Shown here piece after piece: positions 8,188 to 15,791 of a DNA stretch of 64,000 nucleotides (position 1 is its first letter; every line of letters begins with the position of its first letter). The stretch is from positions 1,455,083 through 1,519,082 of the forward strand of contig CP091242.1 of NCBI GenBank assembly GCA_027627705.1. The letters are read 5' to 3'. This DNA is from Hyphomonadaceae bacterium BL14 (lineage in GTDB: Bacteria; Pseudomonadota; Alphaproteobacteria; Caulobacterales; Maricaulaceae). The position numbers and the translations under genes were made by a program. The notes beneath the pieces are model-generated. The model saw nothing but the letters and a program-made list of their open reading frames with translations. It did no database searches and was not told where the DNA came from.

Positions 8188-9195
8188 ATGACCGCCCGCC
8201 ACAATCACCCCGCCGGAACCCTCACCCGCATCCATCTGGACAGCGCGCTGCTGAAAGACAATTTCCTCGGCGATCCCACGTCGCGCGCCATCGATGTCTA
8301 TACACCCCACGGGTCTGACGGGGCGGGCCTGCCGCTTCTGGTGGACCTGACCGGCTATACCGGCAGCGGGTTGTCGCACACGGCGTGGAAGAATTTCGGC
8401 GAAAACGTCCCTGAACGCCTCGACCGGCTGATCGGCTCGGGCGTCATGGCCCCGGCGGTGGTGGCATTCCCCGACTGCTTCACGCGCCTGGGCGGCAATC
8501 AGTACATCAACTCCTCGGTCATGGGGCCGTGGGAGGATATTCTGATCACCGAATTCACCCCGGCCGTGGAGGCGCGTTTTAATTGCGGCGGCGCCGGGCG
8601 CCGGGCCGTGTTCGGCAAGAGCTCGGGCGGCTATGGTGCCATCGTCCACGCCCTGCTGCATGCCGATTTCTGGGCGGCCGCGGCCTGTCATTCAGGCGAT
8701 ATGGCGTTCGAGCTGTGCTATGGGCGCGAGTTTCCGTCCGTGCTGCGGGCGCTGGCCAAAAAGGGCGGGGTGCAAGGCTTCATGGAGGCGTTCGAGGCCA
8801 GCGTGAAACCCGCCGGGTCCGACATCCACGTCCTGATGACGCTGGCCATGGCCGCCACCTACGACCCCGACCCGTCACAGCCTTTCGGCGTGCGCCTGCC
8901 CGTCACCCACGACACGTGCGAGCGTATCGAGGAGCTCTGGGCCAACTGGCTCGCCTGGGACCCGCTCACCCTGGTGGAGCGCCATCACAGCGCCCTCAAA
9001 CAACTCAAGGGCCTGTTCATCGATTGCGGCGATGTGGACCAGTACGACCTGGTCTACGGCGCCCGCCGCCTCCACCGCCGCCTCGACGCGCTGGGCGTGC
9101 CCCACGAGTACCAGGAATTCCCCGACGACCATTCGGGCATCGACTACCGCATGGATATCAGCCTGCCGTATCTGGTGGGGGCGCTAAACGGCTGA
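8188..9195 (+). CDS. Alpha/beta-hydrolase esterase (enterochelin-esterase/S-formylglutathione-hydrolase-like)
   Basis: The 335-residue protein belongs to the 'putative esterase' alpha/beta-hydrolase group. The nucleophile elbow is GKSSGG (Ser145), and the likely catalytic His lies in FPDDHSGIDY near the end. No signal peptide is visible, so it is probably cytoplasmic. A strong AAGGAGG site lies just upstream, overlapping the recR stop region, which suggests co-transcription with recR. Its last 12 bases overlap the end of the convergent methyltransferase gene. Substrate cannot be told from sequence. Confidence 0.85.
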   Translation: MTARHNHPAGTLTRIHLDSALLKDNFLGDPTSRAIDVYTPHGSDGAGLPLLVDLTGYTGSGLSHTAWKNFGENVPERLDRLIGSGVMAPAVVAFPDCFTRLGGNQYINSSVMGPWEDILITEFTPAVEARFNCGGAGRRAVFGKSSGGYGAIVHALLHADFWAAAACHSGDMAFELCYGREFPSVLRALAKKGGVQGFMEAFEASVKPAGSDIHVLMTLAMAATYDPDPSQPFGVRLPVTHDTCERIEELWANWLAWDPLTLVERHHSALKQLKGLFIDCGDVDQYDLVYGARRLHRRLDALGVPHEYQEFPDDHSGIDYRMDISLPYLVGALNG

Positions 9196-10446
9196 CCGCC
9201 TCTTGAACACCGCCGCCACTTCCACATGGCCGGTCCAGGCGAACTGGTCGACGGGGGTGACGGGGCCCATCAGATAGCCGCCTTCGATCAGGATGGCGGC
9301 GTCGCGGGCGAAGGTGGCCGGGTTGCAGGAGATGGAGACGATGACCGGAACCGCGCTGTCGGACAGGGCCTCGCACTGGGTCCGGGCGCCCGCGCGCGGC
9401 GGGTCCAGGACGACGAGATCGGCGCCGGCCAGCTCATTGACGCTCAGCGGCTCCAGCGCCAGGTCGCGCACCTTGGCGTCGACGGGTTTCAGCCCCGGCG
9501 TGCGCCGGGCGGCATGGTTCAGGGCATTGAGCGGCCCGGCCTCACCCTCCACCGCCAGCACCGGCGCATGCGCGGCGAGGCGCAGGGCGAAGGCACCCGA
9601 CCCGGCATAGAGGTCGATGACGCGCGTGGTGCCCTGCGCCGCCGCCATCACGATCCCCGCCAGCACCGCCTCGCCCGCCGCCGTCGCCTGCAGGAACCCG
9701 CCAGGCGGCGGTGACAACTCCACAGAGCCGGTTTTGAACACCGGATCGGCGATTTTGAACACCGGATCGGCGTTGATTGTCACCCGCGCCCAGCCATTTA
9801 TCCCCGCGCTATCCGCCGCGCTTTCCCGCATGGTGAGATCGAGCTTGTCCGCCCCCGTCAGCGCCACATCGAGGCCGCTATCACTGGCCGCCACGGCGAT
9901 CTCCAGCTTTCGCTTGGGGTGAGCGGCGGCCTTCGCAAGCTTGCGCAGGGCGGGGATGGCGGCGCGGATAGCGGCGTGGGAGACCGGGCAGTCATGAAGG
10001 TCGACGATCTGGTCGCCCGCCCGCTCCATGAAGCCGAACACCAACCGCCCGCCTGAATTCATGGCGTGAAAGGTCGCCCGCCGGCGCCCCTCGCCATGGG
10101 CGTCGATCAGCTCTCCGACCTCGGCCCTGACACCGGCGCGCTGCAGCGCCTCCGCCACCAGGCCCCGCTTCCACGCGCGATAGGCGCCAAGCTCCATGTG
10201 CTGCACAGAGCAGCCGCCGCAGCGTTCGGCCACCGGGCACGCGGGCGTCACGCGGTCCGGGGAGTCGCTCAGCCGGCGCAGCACGCGCCCGCGCTCGCCG
10301 CGCACCTCCAGCTCGGCGCTTTCGCCGGGCAGAAGGCCGGGGGCGTAGACAGGCCCGGGCAAAACGGCGTCGCCGCGCGCGCCCAGGCTCTCGGCGGTCA
10401 GGGTCAGGCGCCGGGGCGCGGGGGCGGGTTTGCGTCTGCGGGTCAT
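9184..10446 (-). CDS. TrmA/RlmD-family RNA (uracil-5)-methyltransferase
   Basis: This 420-residue SAM-dependent enzyme methylates uridine C5 in rRNA or tRNA. It has four likely 4Fe-4S ligands (Cys70, Cys76, Cys79 in CPVAERCGGC, and Cys153 in HDCPVSH). The Rossmann motif is DLYAGSGAFALRLA, and VVLDPPRAG precedes the catalytic cysteine in SISCNPATF (Cys374). An N-terminal OB-like TRAM portion is present. ATG 10446 (MTRRRK) is preferred over an upstream in-frame start because homology begins there. A 21-base tandem duplication lies within it. RlmD- versus TrmA-type substrate is not resolvable. Confidence 0.92.
   Translation of the reverse strand: MTRRRKPAPAPRRLTLTAESLGARGDAVLPGPVYAPGLLPGESAELEVRGERGRVLRRLSDSPDRVTPACPVAERCGGCSVQHMELGAYRAWKRGLVAEALQRAGVRAEVGELIDAHGEGRRRATFHAMNSGGRLVFGFMERAGDQIVDLHDCPVSHAAIRAAIPALRKLAKAAAHPKRKLEIAVAASDSGLDVALTGADKLDLTMRESAADSAGINGWARVTINADPVFKIADPVFKTGSVELSPPPGGFLQATAAGEAVLAGIVMAAAQGTTRVIDLYAGSGAFALRLAAHAPVLAVEGEAGPLNALNHAARRTPGLKPVDAKVRDLALEPLSVNELAGADLVVLDPPRAGARTQCEALSDSAVPVIVSISCNPATFARDAAILIEGGYLMGPVTPVDQFAWTGHVEVAAVFKRRSAV
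9731..9772 (-). repeat. 21-base tandem duplication inside the RNA methyltransferase gene
   Basis: Two adjacent 21-base units (9731-9751 and 9752-9772) differ only at their first base. They keep the frame and encode DPVFK-I-A then DPVFK-T-G on the minus strand. The insertion sits in a loop just before the region leading to the SAM-binding fold and looks like a recent slippage event. Confidence 0.85.
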
Positions 10447-10537
10447 GGCGCGGTGTCTGACGCTGGCGGGCGCGCCGGTCAAGCCATGGAACACGTCACA
10501 TGACTGTCGCGTTCATGTTCGGGTCAGGTCGCGATCC

Positions 10538-10551
10538 TTAACGTGTGTTAA
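10538..10551. promoter_or_regulatory. TTAAC-N4-GTTAA palindrome upstream of the glycine-zipper gene
   Basis: A perfect inverted repeat (TTAAC GTGT GTTAA) lies 45 bases before the ATG at 10597. It resembles a pair of CtrA half-sites, but the spacing between TTAA cores is 6 rather than the canonical 7. It may be an operator for this gene. Assignment to CtrA is speculative. Confidence 0.35.
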
Positions 10552-10596
10552 TCAGCCGGAGCCTGTCCCGGCGCCTGAACAGAAAGGCCCTGCGCG

Positions 10597-11931
10597 ATGA
10601 TGACCAAGCTCTTCGCAGCAACGGCGCTGGCGGCGATCCTTGCTACTGCGCCCGATCTTCTAGCGGTTCCTTCCGTCCACATCTCCGCCCAGGCCGCCAG
10701 CGCGGCTCAGGAGCGTGATCGCGGCGAGCGCCGCGGGGCCCGTCAGGAGCATCGCCGCGAGCAGAGCGGTGACCGTCGGGGTGCGCGCCAGGAACACCGC
10801 GGTGACGCGGCCCGCCGCCCGGAGCGCCGCGCTGACCGGCCCGCACCACCGCCGCGCCAGCAGCTGCAGGGTGCGCACCGTCCCGACCGCGGGGCGCATC
10901 GCCCCGACCGCGGCAGCCGCGATCCCCAGATGCGCAATCAGCCGCCGGGTGCCCAGCGCCCGCAGGCCTATCAGGGCCGCGACCGGGGCCAGTGGCAGGG
11001 CCGCGACCGCGGCCAATGGCAGGGCCACGACCGCGGCCAATGGCAGGGCCAGCGTGGTGGCCCGCAACAGGCCGTCGTCAATCAGCCCCCGCGCGGCCCG
11101 CAGGGGCGGGCACCCGATCACCGCGACCGCCGCGGCGTTCAGGGCGACCATGACCGCCGGCAGCACGCCCGCGGCGGGCAAGGCCGCGATCAGTGGGACA
11201 ATCGCCGCAATCCGCAGGTCCATCAGGGCCGCGGACCGGATCGCTCCAACCCGTATCGCGGGGACCGCCGTCCCCACCATGCGGGACAGCAGCATCGCGG
11301 CGGCCACTACAGCGCGCGTGCGCCGCAGCGCCACTATCAGCAGCAGCGCCACCCCCAGCGCCACTATGCGCCGCCGCGCCATCCGCAATACCAGGCGCCG
11401 CGCCACCGCACGGTGCACCATCACGCGCCGCGCACACGGGTCGTGTACCGGCACATCCACCACTATCCGGTGCGCAATAACTGGCGCTACCACACGCGCT
11501 ACCAGACCCATTACTCCAGCCGCACCTTCAACTATGTGGACAGCTTCTGCCGTCCCAGCGGCGATGCCGTGCTCGCGGGGGCACTGATCGGTGCCCTGTT
11601 CGGCGCGGTGGTCAGCGATGGCGACGCCTATGGCTATCTGGGCGGCGGCCTTCTGGGTGCGGGCATTGGTGCCACGCTGAATGATTGCGACCGGGGCCAC
11701 TATACCTATGGCGTCCACCAGTCGTTCAGCTCGGGCAATCCCTTCTACTGGCACAATCCGCATTCGGGTGTGCGCGGTGTGGTTTACGCCCGTGACTACC
11801 ACACCTGGAATTCGCGCCAGTGCCGCTGGGGCGACGCGGAGATTTTCATGCCCAACGGCCAGGTCGCCTATGACCGGGTGCGCATGTGCCGCGACGGCTA
11901 CGGCCGGTGGCAGGTCGCCCGCCTGCAATAA
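10597..11931 (+). CDS. Secreted Arg/Gln/His-rich repeat protein with glycine zipper and C-terminal surface domain
   Basis: The 444-residue product begins with a signal peptide (MMTKLFAATALAAILATA...). Residues ~36-300 are low complexity: first Arg/Glu/Gly, then Arg/Gln/His/Tyr-rich, including three RDRGQWQG-type repeats at ~128-151. Residues ~325-365 form a glycine zipper (LAGALIGALFGAVV...LGGGLLGAGIGA) of the kind found in outer-membrane 17-kDa-antigen-like proteins. The last ~75 residues are a Trp/Tyr/Cys-containing domain (CRWGDAEIF...DRVRMCRDGYGRW). A downstream gene with related design follows at 12132. A role in envelope structure, polyanion binding or adhesion is inference. An AAAGG site precedes the start. 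Confidence 0.82.
   Translation: MMTKLFAATALAAILATAPDLLAVPSVHISAQAASAAQERDRGERRGARQEHRREQSGDRRGARQEHRGDAARRPERRADRPAPPPRQQLQGAHRPDRGAHRPDRGSRDPQMRNQPPGAQRPQAYQGRDRGQWQGRDRGQWQGHDRGQWQGQRGGPQQAVVNQPPRGPQGRAPDHRDRRGVQGDHDRRQHARGGQGRDQWDNRRNPQVHQGRGPDRSNPYRGDRRPHHAGQQHRGGHYSARAPQRHYQQQRHPQRHYAPPRHPQYQAPRHRTVHHHAPRTRVVYRHIHHYPVRNNWRYHTRYQTHYSSRTFNYVDSFCRPSGDAVLAGALIGALFGAVVSDGDAYGYLGGGLLGAGIGATLNDCDRGHYTYGVHQSFSSGNPFYWHNPHSGVRGVVYARDYHTWNSRQCRWGDAEIFMPNGQVAYDRVRMCRDGYGRWQVARLQ
10978..11049 (+). repeat. Three 24-base in-frame tandem repeats (RDRGQWQG)
   Basis: Units at 10978-11001, 11002-11025 and 11026-11049 are nearly identical and encode RDRGQWQG, RDRGQWQG and HDRGQWQG. They lie inside the secreted Arg/Gln-rich protein and keep its frame, so copy number could vary between strains. 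Confidence 0.9.
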
Positions 11932-11971
11932 GCGCTCGGGCAGTCCGGGGGGACATGTCCGGGGACGGGAG

Positions 11972-12003
11972 AGCGGGTCCGGCTGATCGCCGGGCCCGCT
12001 TTT
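11972..12003 (+). terminator. Rho-independent terminator after the Arg/Gln-rich secreted protein gene
   Basis: A 12-bp GC-rich stem (11972-11983 with 11989-12000, one G-T pair) with a 5-base loop is followed by a short T run (12000-12003). It lies 40 bases after the stop at 11931 and separates this gene from the next glycine-zipper gene. Confidence 0.7.
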
Positions 12004-12131
12004 GTCTGGCCGGACCGCATGAACAAGAGGTCCATGCGCCGTTCATCTCAAGCTCATCGCCAACCGCTTAGGGTTTGGGTAAGATTTCGGATGGAGGCCC
12101 CGCTTCCGCCCGGTCAGCCAAGGAGACCGAC

Positions 12132-12959
12132 ATGAAATACGCTCTCGTATCCCTCGCCGCCGTGTCCGCGGCCGCCTTTGCGGCGCCCCACGCCTCGGCC
12201 CAGTACTACGCGGCCCAGTCCCACGGTTATCAGACCTCCTCGATGACCTACGAGCAGTGCGTACGCCAACAGCAAAACCGCTCGGTGACCGGCGCTGTGG
12301 TGGGCGGCCTGCTGGGTGCCGTGGCGGGTGCGCAAATCCATAACGCCACCAAGCCGCGCAACACCGCGCCGGCTCCGCGCTACGGCCATCGTGGATACCG
12401 GGGCGGACACCGGGGCGGATATCGCGGCGGCTACCAGCAGCCCCAGCGCTCCAACCAGTCGAATTCCGGGGCGGTGATCGCCGGCGGTGCCATCGGCGCT
12501 CTGGCCGGCGCCGCCATCACTGGCAATACCGACTGCAATCAGTTCCCGCGTCAACGCGGCGGTTACGGCCACGCCGGCGGACACTATCAGACCGGCTACG
12601 GGCAGCAGGCTTACCAGCAACCCTATAATCAGGGCGGCTACCAGCAGCAGTCCTATGGCCAGCAGCAAGGCTACAGCCAGCAGAGCTACGGCTATGACGG
12701 CTATGACGGCTATGCGGGAGATGATTACGGCTACGGCTATGACGCCTATGCCGGTTCGTCCGGCGGCCTTCTGGGCGGCGAGGACTATGGCTATCAGCCC
12801 CAGCCTCAGCACCAGTCCCAGGCGCGCATCACCACCGCCGGCAGCAGCGGCTATTCCGCCCCGCGGCCCGGTGCCGCGTGCCGCCACATGGGCGCTGGAA
12901 ATGGCGCGCAAGTCCTGATGTGCCAGGGCGCGGACGGTGTCTGGCGCCCAGCCTACTAG
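12132..12959 (+). CDS. Secreted glycine-zipper protein with Tyr/Gln/Gly-rich prion-like region
   Basis: The 275-residue product has a signal peptide (MKYALVSLAAVSAAAFAA...ASA) and a short conserved start (YEQCVRQQQNR). It then has two glycine-zipper segments (VTGAVVGGLLGAVAGA and GAVIAGGAIGALAGAAITG) separated by a Gly/Arg/Tyr-rich linker. Residues ~145-235 are Tyr/Gln/Gly/Asp-rich low complexity (repeats like QQSYG and YDGYDGY). The C-terminus (GAACRHMGAG...VLMCQGADGVWRPAY) has two Cys and an aromatic end. A consensus AAGGAGA site precedes ATG 12132. It is probably a surface or periplasmic assembly protein related in design to its upstream neighbour. Confidence 0.82.
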   Translation: MKYALVSLAAVSAAAFAAPHASAQYYAAQSHGYQTSSMTYEQCVRQQQNRSVTGAVVGGLLGAVAGAQIHNATKPRNTAPAPRYGHRGYRGGHRGGYRGGYQQPQRSNQSNSGAVIAGGAIGALAGAAITGNTDCNQFPRQRGGYGHAGGHYQTGYGQQAYQQPYNQGGYQQQSYGQQQGYSQQSYGYDGYDGYAGDDYGYGYDAYAGSSGGLLGGEDYGYQPQPQHQSQARITTAGSSGYSAPRPGAACRHMGAGNGAQVLMCQGADGVWRPAY

Positions 12960-12980
12960 AGCCTGCAGGCCCCTATCGGC

Positions 12981-14264
12981 CTATTGACTATCGAACCGGA
13001 CGAGGAAGCGTTTGGCCTTGCCCACCGAGAGCACCACGGCGCCCGCGCCAGCCCGGTGATCACGCAGGTCAGCGCCTTCCTCGTTCAGTTTCACGCCATT
13101 GGCTGACACCGCATTCTGCCCGATCAGCCGGCGCGCCTCGCCCTTTGAGGCTGCAGCGCCCAGGGCCACCATCGCATCGATCAGCAGGCAGGGTCCCTCG
13201 TCTGCTTCGAGGGTCGGCACGGCGCGCGCGATCATGGCGATCAGCTCCCCGCTTAAACTGTCCGACTTGCCAGAGAAGATCACCGCGCTCGCCTCTTCGG
13301 CCAGGGCCGCTGCGCGCGCGCCATGCACACGCGCGGTCAGCAGTTCGGCCAGCGCCTTTTGCGGGCGGCGCTCATGGGCCGGGGCGTTCTTGAGCTCTTC
13401 CAGGCAATCGAGATCAATATCGGTCAGCCACGCCAGGAATTTGGGCGTGTCGGCGTCGGCGGAGTTGAGCCAGAACTGGTAGAACTCGTACGGGCTGGTC
13501 AGCTCGGGATCGAGCCAGACCGCGCCCTTTTCGCTCTTGCCGTATTTCTTGCCTTCCGAATTGGTCAGCAGGGAATAGGTGATCGCATGACCCTGCACGC
13601 CGTCCATGCGGCGCAGGAGATCGACTCCGCCGACAATATTGCCCCACTGGTCTGATCCGCCCATCTGGATGCGGCAGCCATACGTGCGGTGCAGGTGGAC
13701 AAAGTCATACCCCTGCAAAAGCTGGTAGGTGAATTCGGTGAAGCTGATGCCCTGCTCACGGTTCTCGATGCGGTTCTTCACCGAGTCCTTTTGCAGCATG
13801 GCATTGACCGAGAAATGCTTGCCCACCTCGCGCAGGAAGGCGATCACGTCCATGCCCCGATACCAGTCGGCATTGTTCACGAAGATCGGCGCCGGCCCGT
13901 CAGTAGCCGCGAACAGCGCTTCGAACTGCTTGCGCTGGCTGTCGATATTGGCCAGCACCGCCTCTTCAGCCTGCAGATTGCGCTCGGCGTCCTTGCCTGA
14001 CGGATCGCCGATCATGCCGGTGGCACCGCCCAGCAGCACGATCACCTGCCCGCCCCGGCGGCGATACCGGTCCATGCCCAGAAGCGGGATCAGATTGCCC
14101 GCATGCAGGCTCGGCGCGCTCGGATCAAACCCGACATAGAGCGGCAGCCGCTCCGACGCGATCAGCGCGTCGGTGAGTTCCGGCGTCTTCGCGCTCAGCA
14201 GCCCGCGCGCCTCAAGATCGGCGAGAAAGGGCGTCTTTGCAGGGTCGGCGAGGATCAGGGTCAT
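12981..14264 (-). CDS. tyrS: Tyrosyl-tRNA synthetase
   Basis: This 427-residue class Ic synthetase charges tRNA-Tyr. The Rossmann catalytic domain shows the HIGH-equivalent HAGN (54-57) after YVGFDPSAPSL. It also has the tyrosine-pocket segments YQLLQGYDF and QMGGSDQWGN, and the KMSKS-equivalent KYGKS (240-244). The C-terminal S4 RNA-binding domain covers ~360-427 (EARRLIGQNAVSANGVKL). ATG 14264 is chosen because all homology lies after it. The same frame stays open far upstream only as antisense of the neighbouring gene. It is convergent with the glycine-zipper gene, 21 bases apart. Confidence 0.97.
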   Translation of the reverse strand: MTLILADPAKTPFLADLEARGLLSAKTPELTDALIASERLPLYVGFDPSAPSLHAGNLIPLLGMDRYRRRGGQVIVLLGGATGMIGDPSGKDAERNLQAEEAVLANIDSQRKQFEALFAATDGPAPIFVNNADWYRGMDVIAFLREVGKHFSVNAMLQKDSVKNRIENREQGISFTEFTYQLLQGYDFVHLHRTYGCRIQMGGSDQWGNIVGGVDLLRRMDGVQGHAITYSLLTNSEGKKYGKSEKGAVWLDPELTSPYEFYQFWLNSADADTPKFLAWLTDIDLDCLEELKNAPAHERRPQKALAELLTARVHGARAAALAEEASAVIFSGKSDSLSGELIAMIARAVPTLEADEGPCLLIDAMVALGAAASKGEARRLIGQNAVSANGVKLNEEGADLRDHRAGAGAVVLSVGKAKRFLVRFDSQ

Positions 14265-14411
14265 GGCGCTTCGGACATTGGCTGGGTGAATGCAGGGCTG
14301 CGTTTCCGGCTTAGCCGCGCCACCTTTCGTTTGCAACGCGCCAGCGCTTGCCTGCATCATCTTATTGTGTGGTGCATCGAGGGGGCACCGATGGCGCATG
14401 AGGGGGGGACG

Positions 14412-15668
14412 ATGAAGATTATCCTGAAAGTGCTGGGCGCGATTGCCCTGCTCATTGTGCTGATCATCACGGGCGTTATCGCGCTGCCATTCTGGCCGGT
14501 CCTGCAGGACCGGTTTGGCGGCGGCGATCATCGCGCCTGGCTGAACGCGCACCGCACCGGGATTGACCTGACCGCCGAGGTGCCCGGTTTCCGGTTTGAT
14601 GACAGCGTCCACCAGGCCCGCTTCGTCATACTCGGCGAGATGCATGGCTTCCGCGCAGTTCAGGCTATCGATCTGGCGCTGGTGGCGTATTTCGCCAGCG
14701 AAGGCCCGGCGCGCACCTATCTGGCCGAGCTCGGTCCCGATCAGGCCATGGCGTTCAATCACTATCTCGAAACCGGCGATGAAACAGCGGCGCGCGGCGT
14801 GTTCGACGGCTGGGCCCAGATCGACGCCCAATGGGCCAATCAGGAATTTTTCGCCAAGCTCCAGCGGCTGCGCGAGCTGAACGCCGCCCTGCCCGAGGCG
14901 CGCCGGATCTGGTTTGTCGGCATTGACCGTCTGGGCGATGCTGACCGCCTCGCCGCCCTCAGCGCCGAGCGCCCCGAGGGTGCGGAGCCGGGCTTTGGCA
15001 GCTTCGGCGCGGTTCAGGCGCTCAATGCGCAGCTGGGCGCCCGGGCGCTGGAATTCGAGGCAGGGGCCTCGCGCTACACCCACATGGTCAATCACGCCCT
15101 GACCGTCGCGGCACTGGACCCGGAGCGTCATTTCTACGGCCTCTGGGGCCTCGGACATTCCAGCAAGACAAGCGTGAACGATGCGCCAACCCTGGCCATG
15201 TATCTCAACGGCGAGGGCGGGGCTTTCGAAGGCTCGGTCGCCGCGCTCAACACACTGTGCATCAATGAGTGCGTCAATATGCTGCCGGCACAGGCCCTGC
15301 CGGAGCCCCTCCAGGGCGGTAGCGGTGCCAGTTATGTCGGCCTGCCAATCAATTATGACGTCCCGCTGCTCTATCGCATGCGTGGCATCAATGATCTCAA
15401 AGCGTCGATGGGCGAGGCGCGGGTGGCGGCCTTCCGCATATCGGGCGAAGGCAGCCCCTATGTAAGCGGCCCGCGGCTGAGCGCGGTCAGCGGCTATCTC
15501 ACGCCCATTCTGCCCTTCTTCTATGGTGGGCCGGCAGCCGAAATCACCGACTACTTCATCGGTATCGCGGGCTCGGCACCGCTGACGCCCTGGTCGGGCG
15601 AGGTCCATGACCTGACCGGTCTGGCGGCGCAGGGCGGCGTGCCCGGCGTGGCAGAGCGCCTGAACTAG
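14412..15668 (+). CDS. Membrane-anchored ChaN/erythromycin-esterase/TraB-like (TIKI-type) protein
   Basis: The 418-residue product starts with an uncleaved-looking hydrophobic segment (~3-26) that should anchor it with the rest in the periplasm. Just after comes FVILGEMHG (Glu76, His78), the GExHG signature of the EreA/ChaN/TraB-like fold. A later GLWGLGHSSK gives a second His motif of the same type. Related proteins are metal-dependent hydrolases or haem binders; the substrate here is unknown. A GAGGGGGG site supports ATG 14412; ATG 14391 in the same frame is also possible. It is divergent from tyrS. Confidence 0.7.
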   Translation: MKIILKVLGAIALLIVLIITGVIALPFWPVLQDRFGGGDHRAWLNAHRTGIDLTAEVPGFRFDDSVHQARFVILGEMHGFRAVQAIDLALVAYFASEGPARTYLAELGPDQAMAFNHYLETGDETAARGVFDGWAQIDAQWANQEFFAKLQRLRELNAALPEARRIWFVGIDRLGDADRLAALSAERPEGAEPGFGSFGAVQALNAQLGARALEFEAGASRYTHMVNHALTVAALDPERHFYGLWGLGHSSKTSVNDAPTLAMYLNGEGGAFEGSVAALNTLCINECVNMLPAQALPEPLQGGSGASYVGLPINYDVPLLYRMRGINDLKASMGEARVAAFRISGEGSPYVSGPRLSAVSGYLTPILPFFYGGPAAEITDYFIGIAGSAPLTPWSGEVHDLTGLAAQGGVPGVAERLN

Positions 15669-15791
15669 CGCCGCCGGCCTGTTGATGGCGGTCCGCCCTC
15701 ACGCCAGCGTGACCGGCTGGCGCTTGACCGGACCGGCCATCGCGTCTCCATTGCGCCACGGAATACTTGATAGCTCCTGGGGAGGAAGACC

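Noticed and set aside
10978..11049. CRISPR-like direct repeats
   Set aside because: The three units are contiguous 24-base coding repeats without spacers and keep a protein frame.
10660..11928. Ala/Val-rich 422-codon minus-strand frame
   Set aside because: It is the antisense of the Arg/Gln-rich secreted protein; its hydrophobic look comes from complementing Arg and Gln codons.
14265..15608. Extension of the tyrS frame to a much longer protein
   Set aside because: The extension is antisense to the TIKI/ChaN-like gene, and tyrosyl-tRNA synthetase homology starts at 14264.
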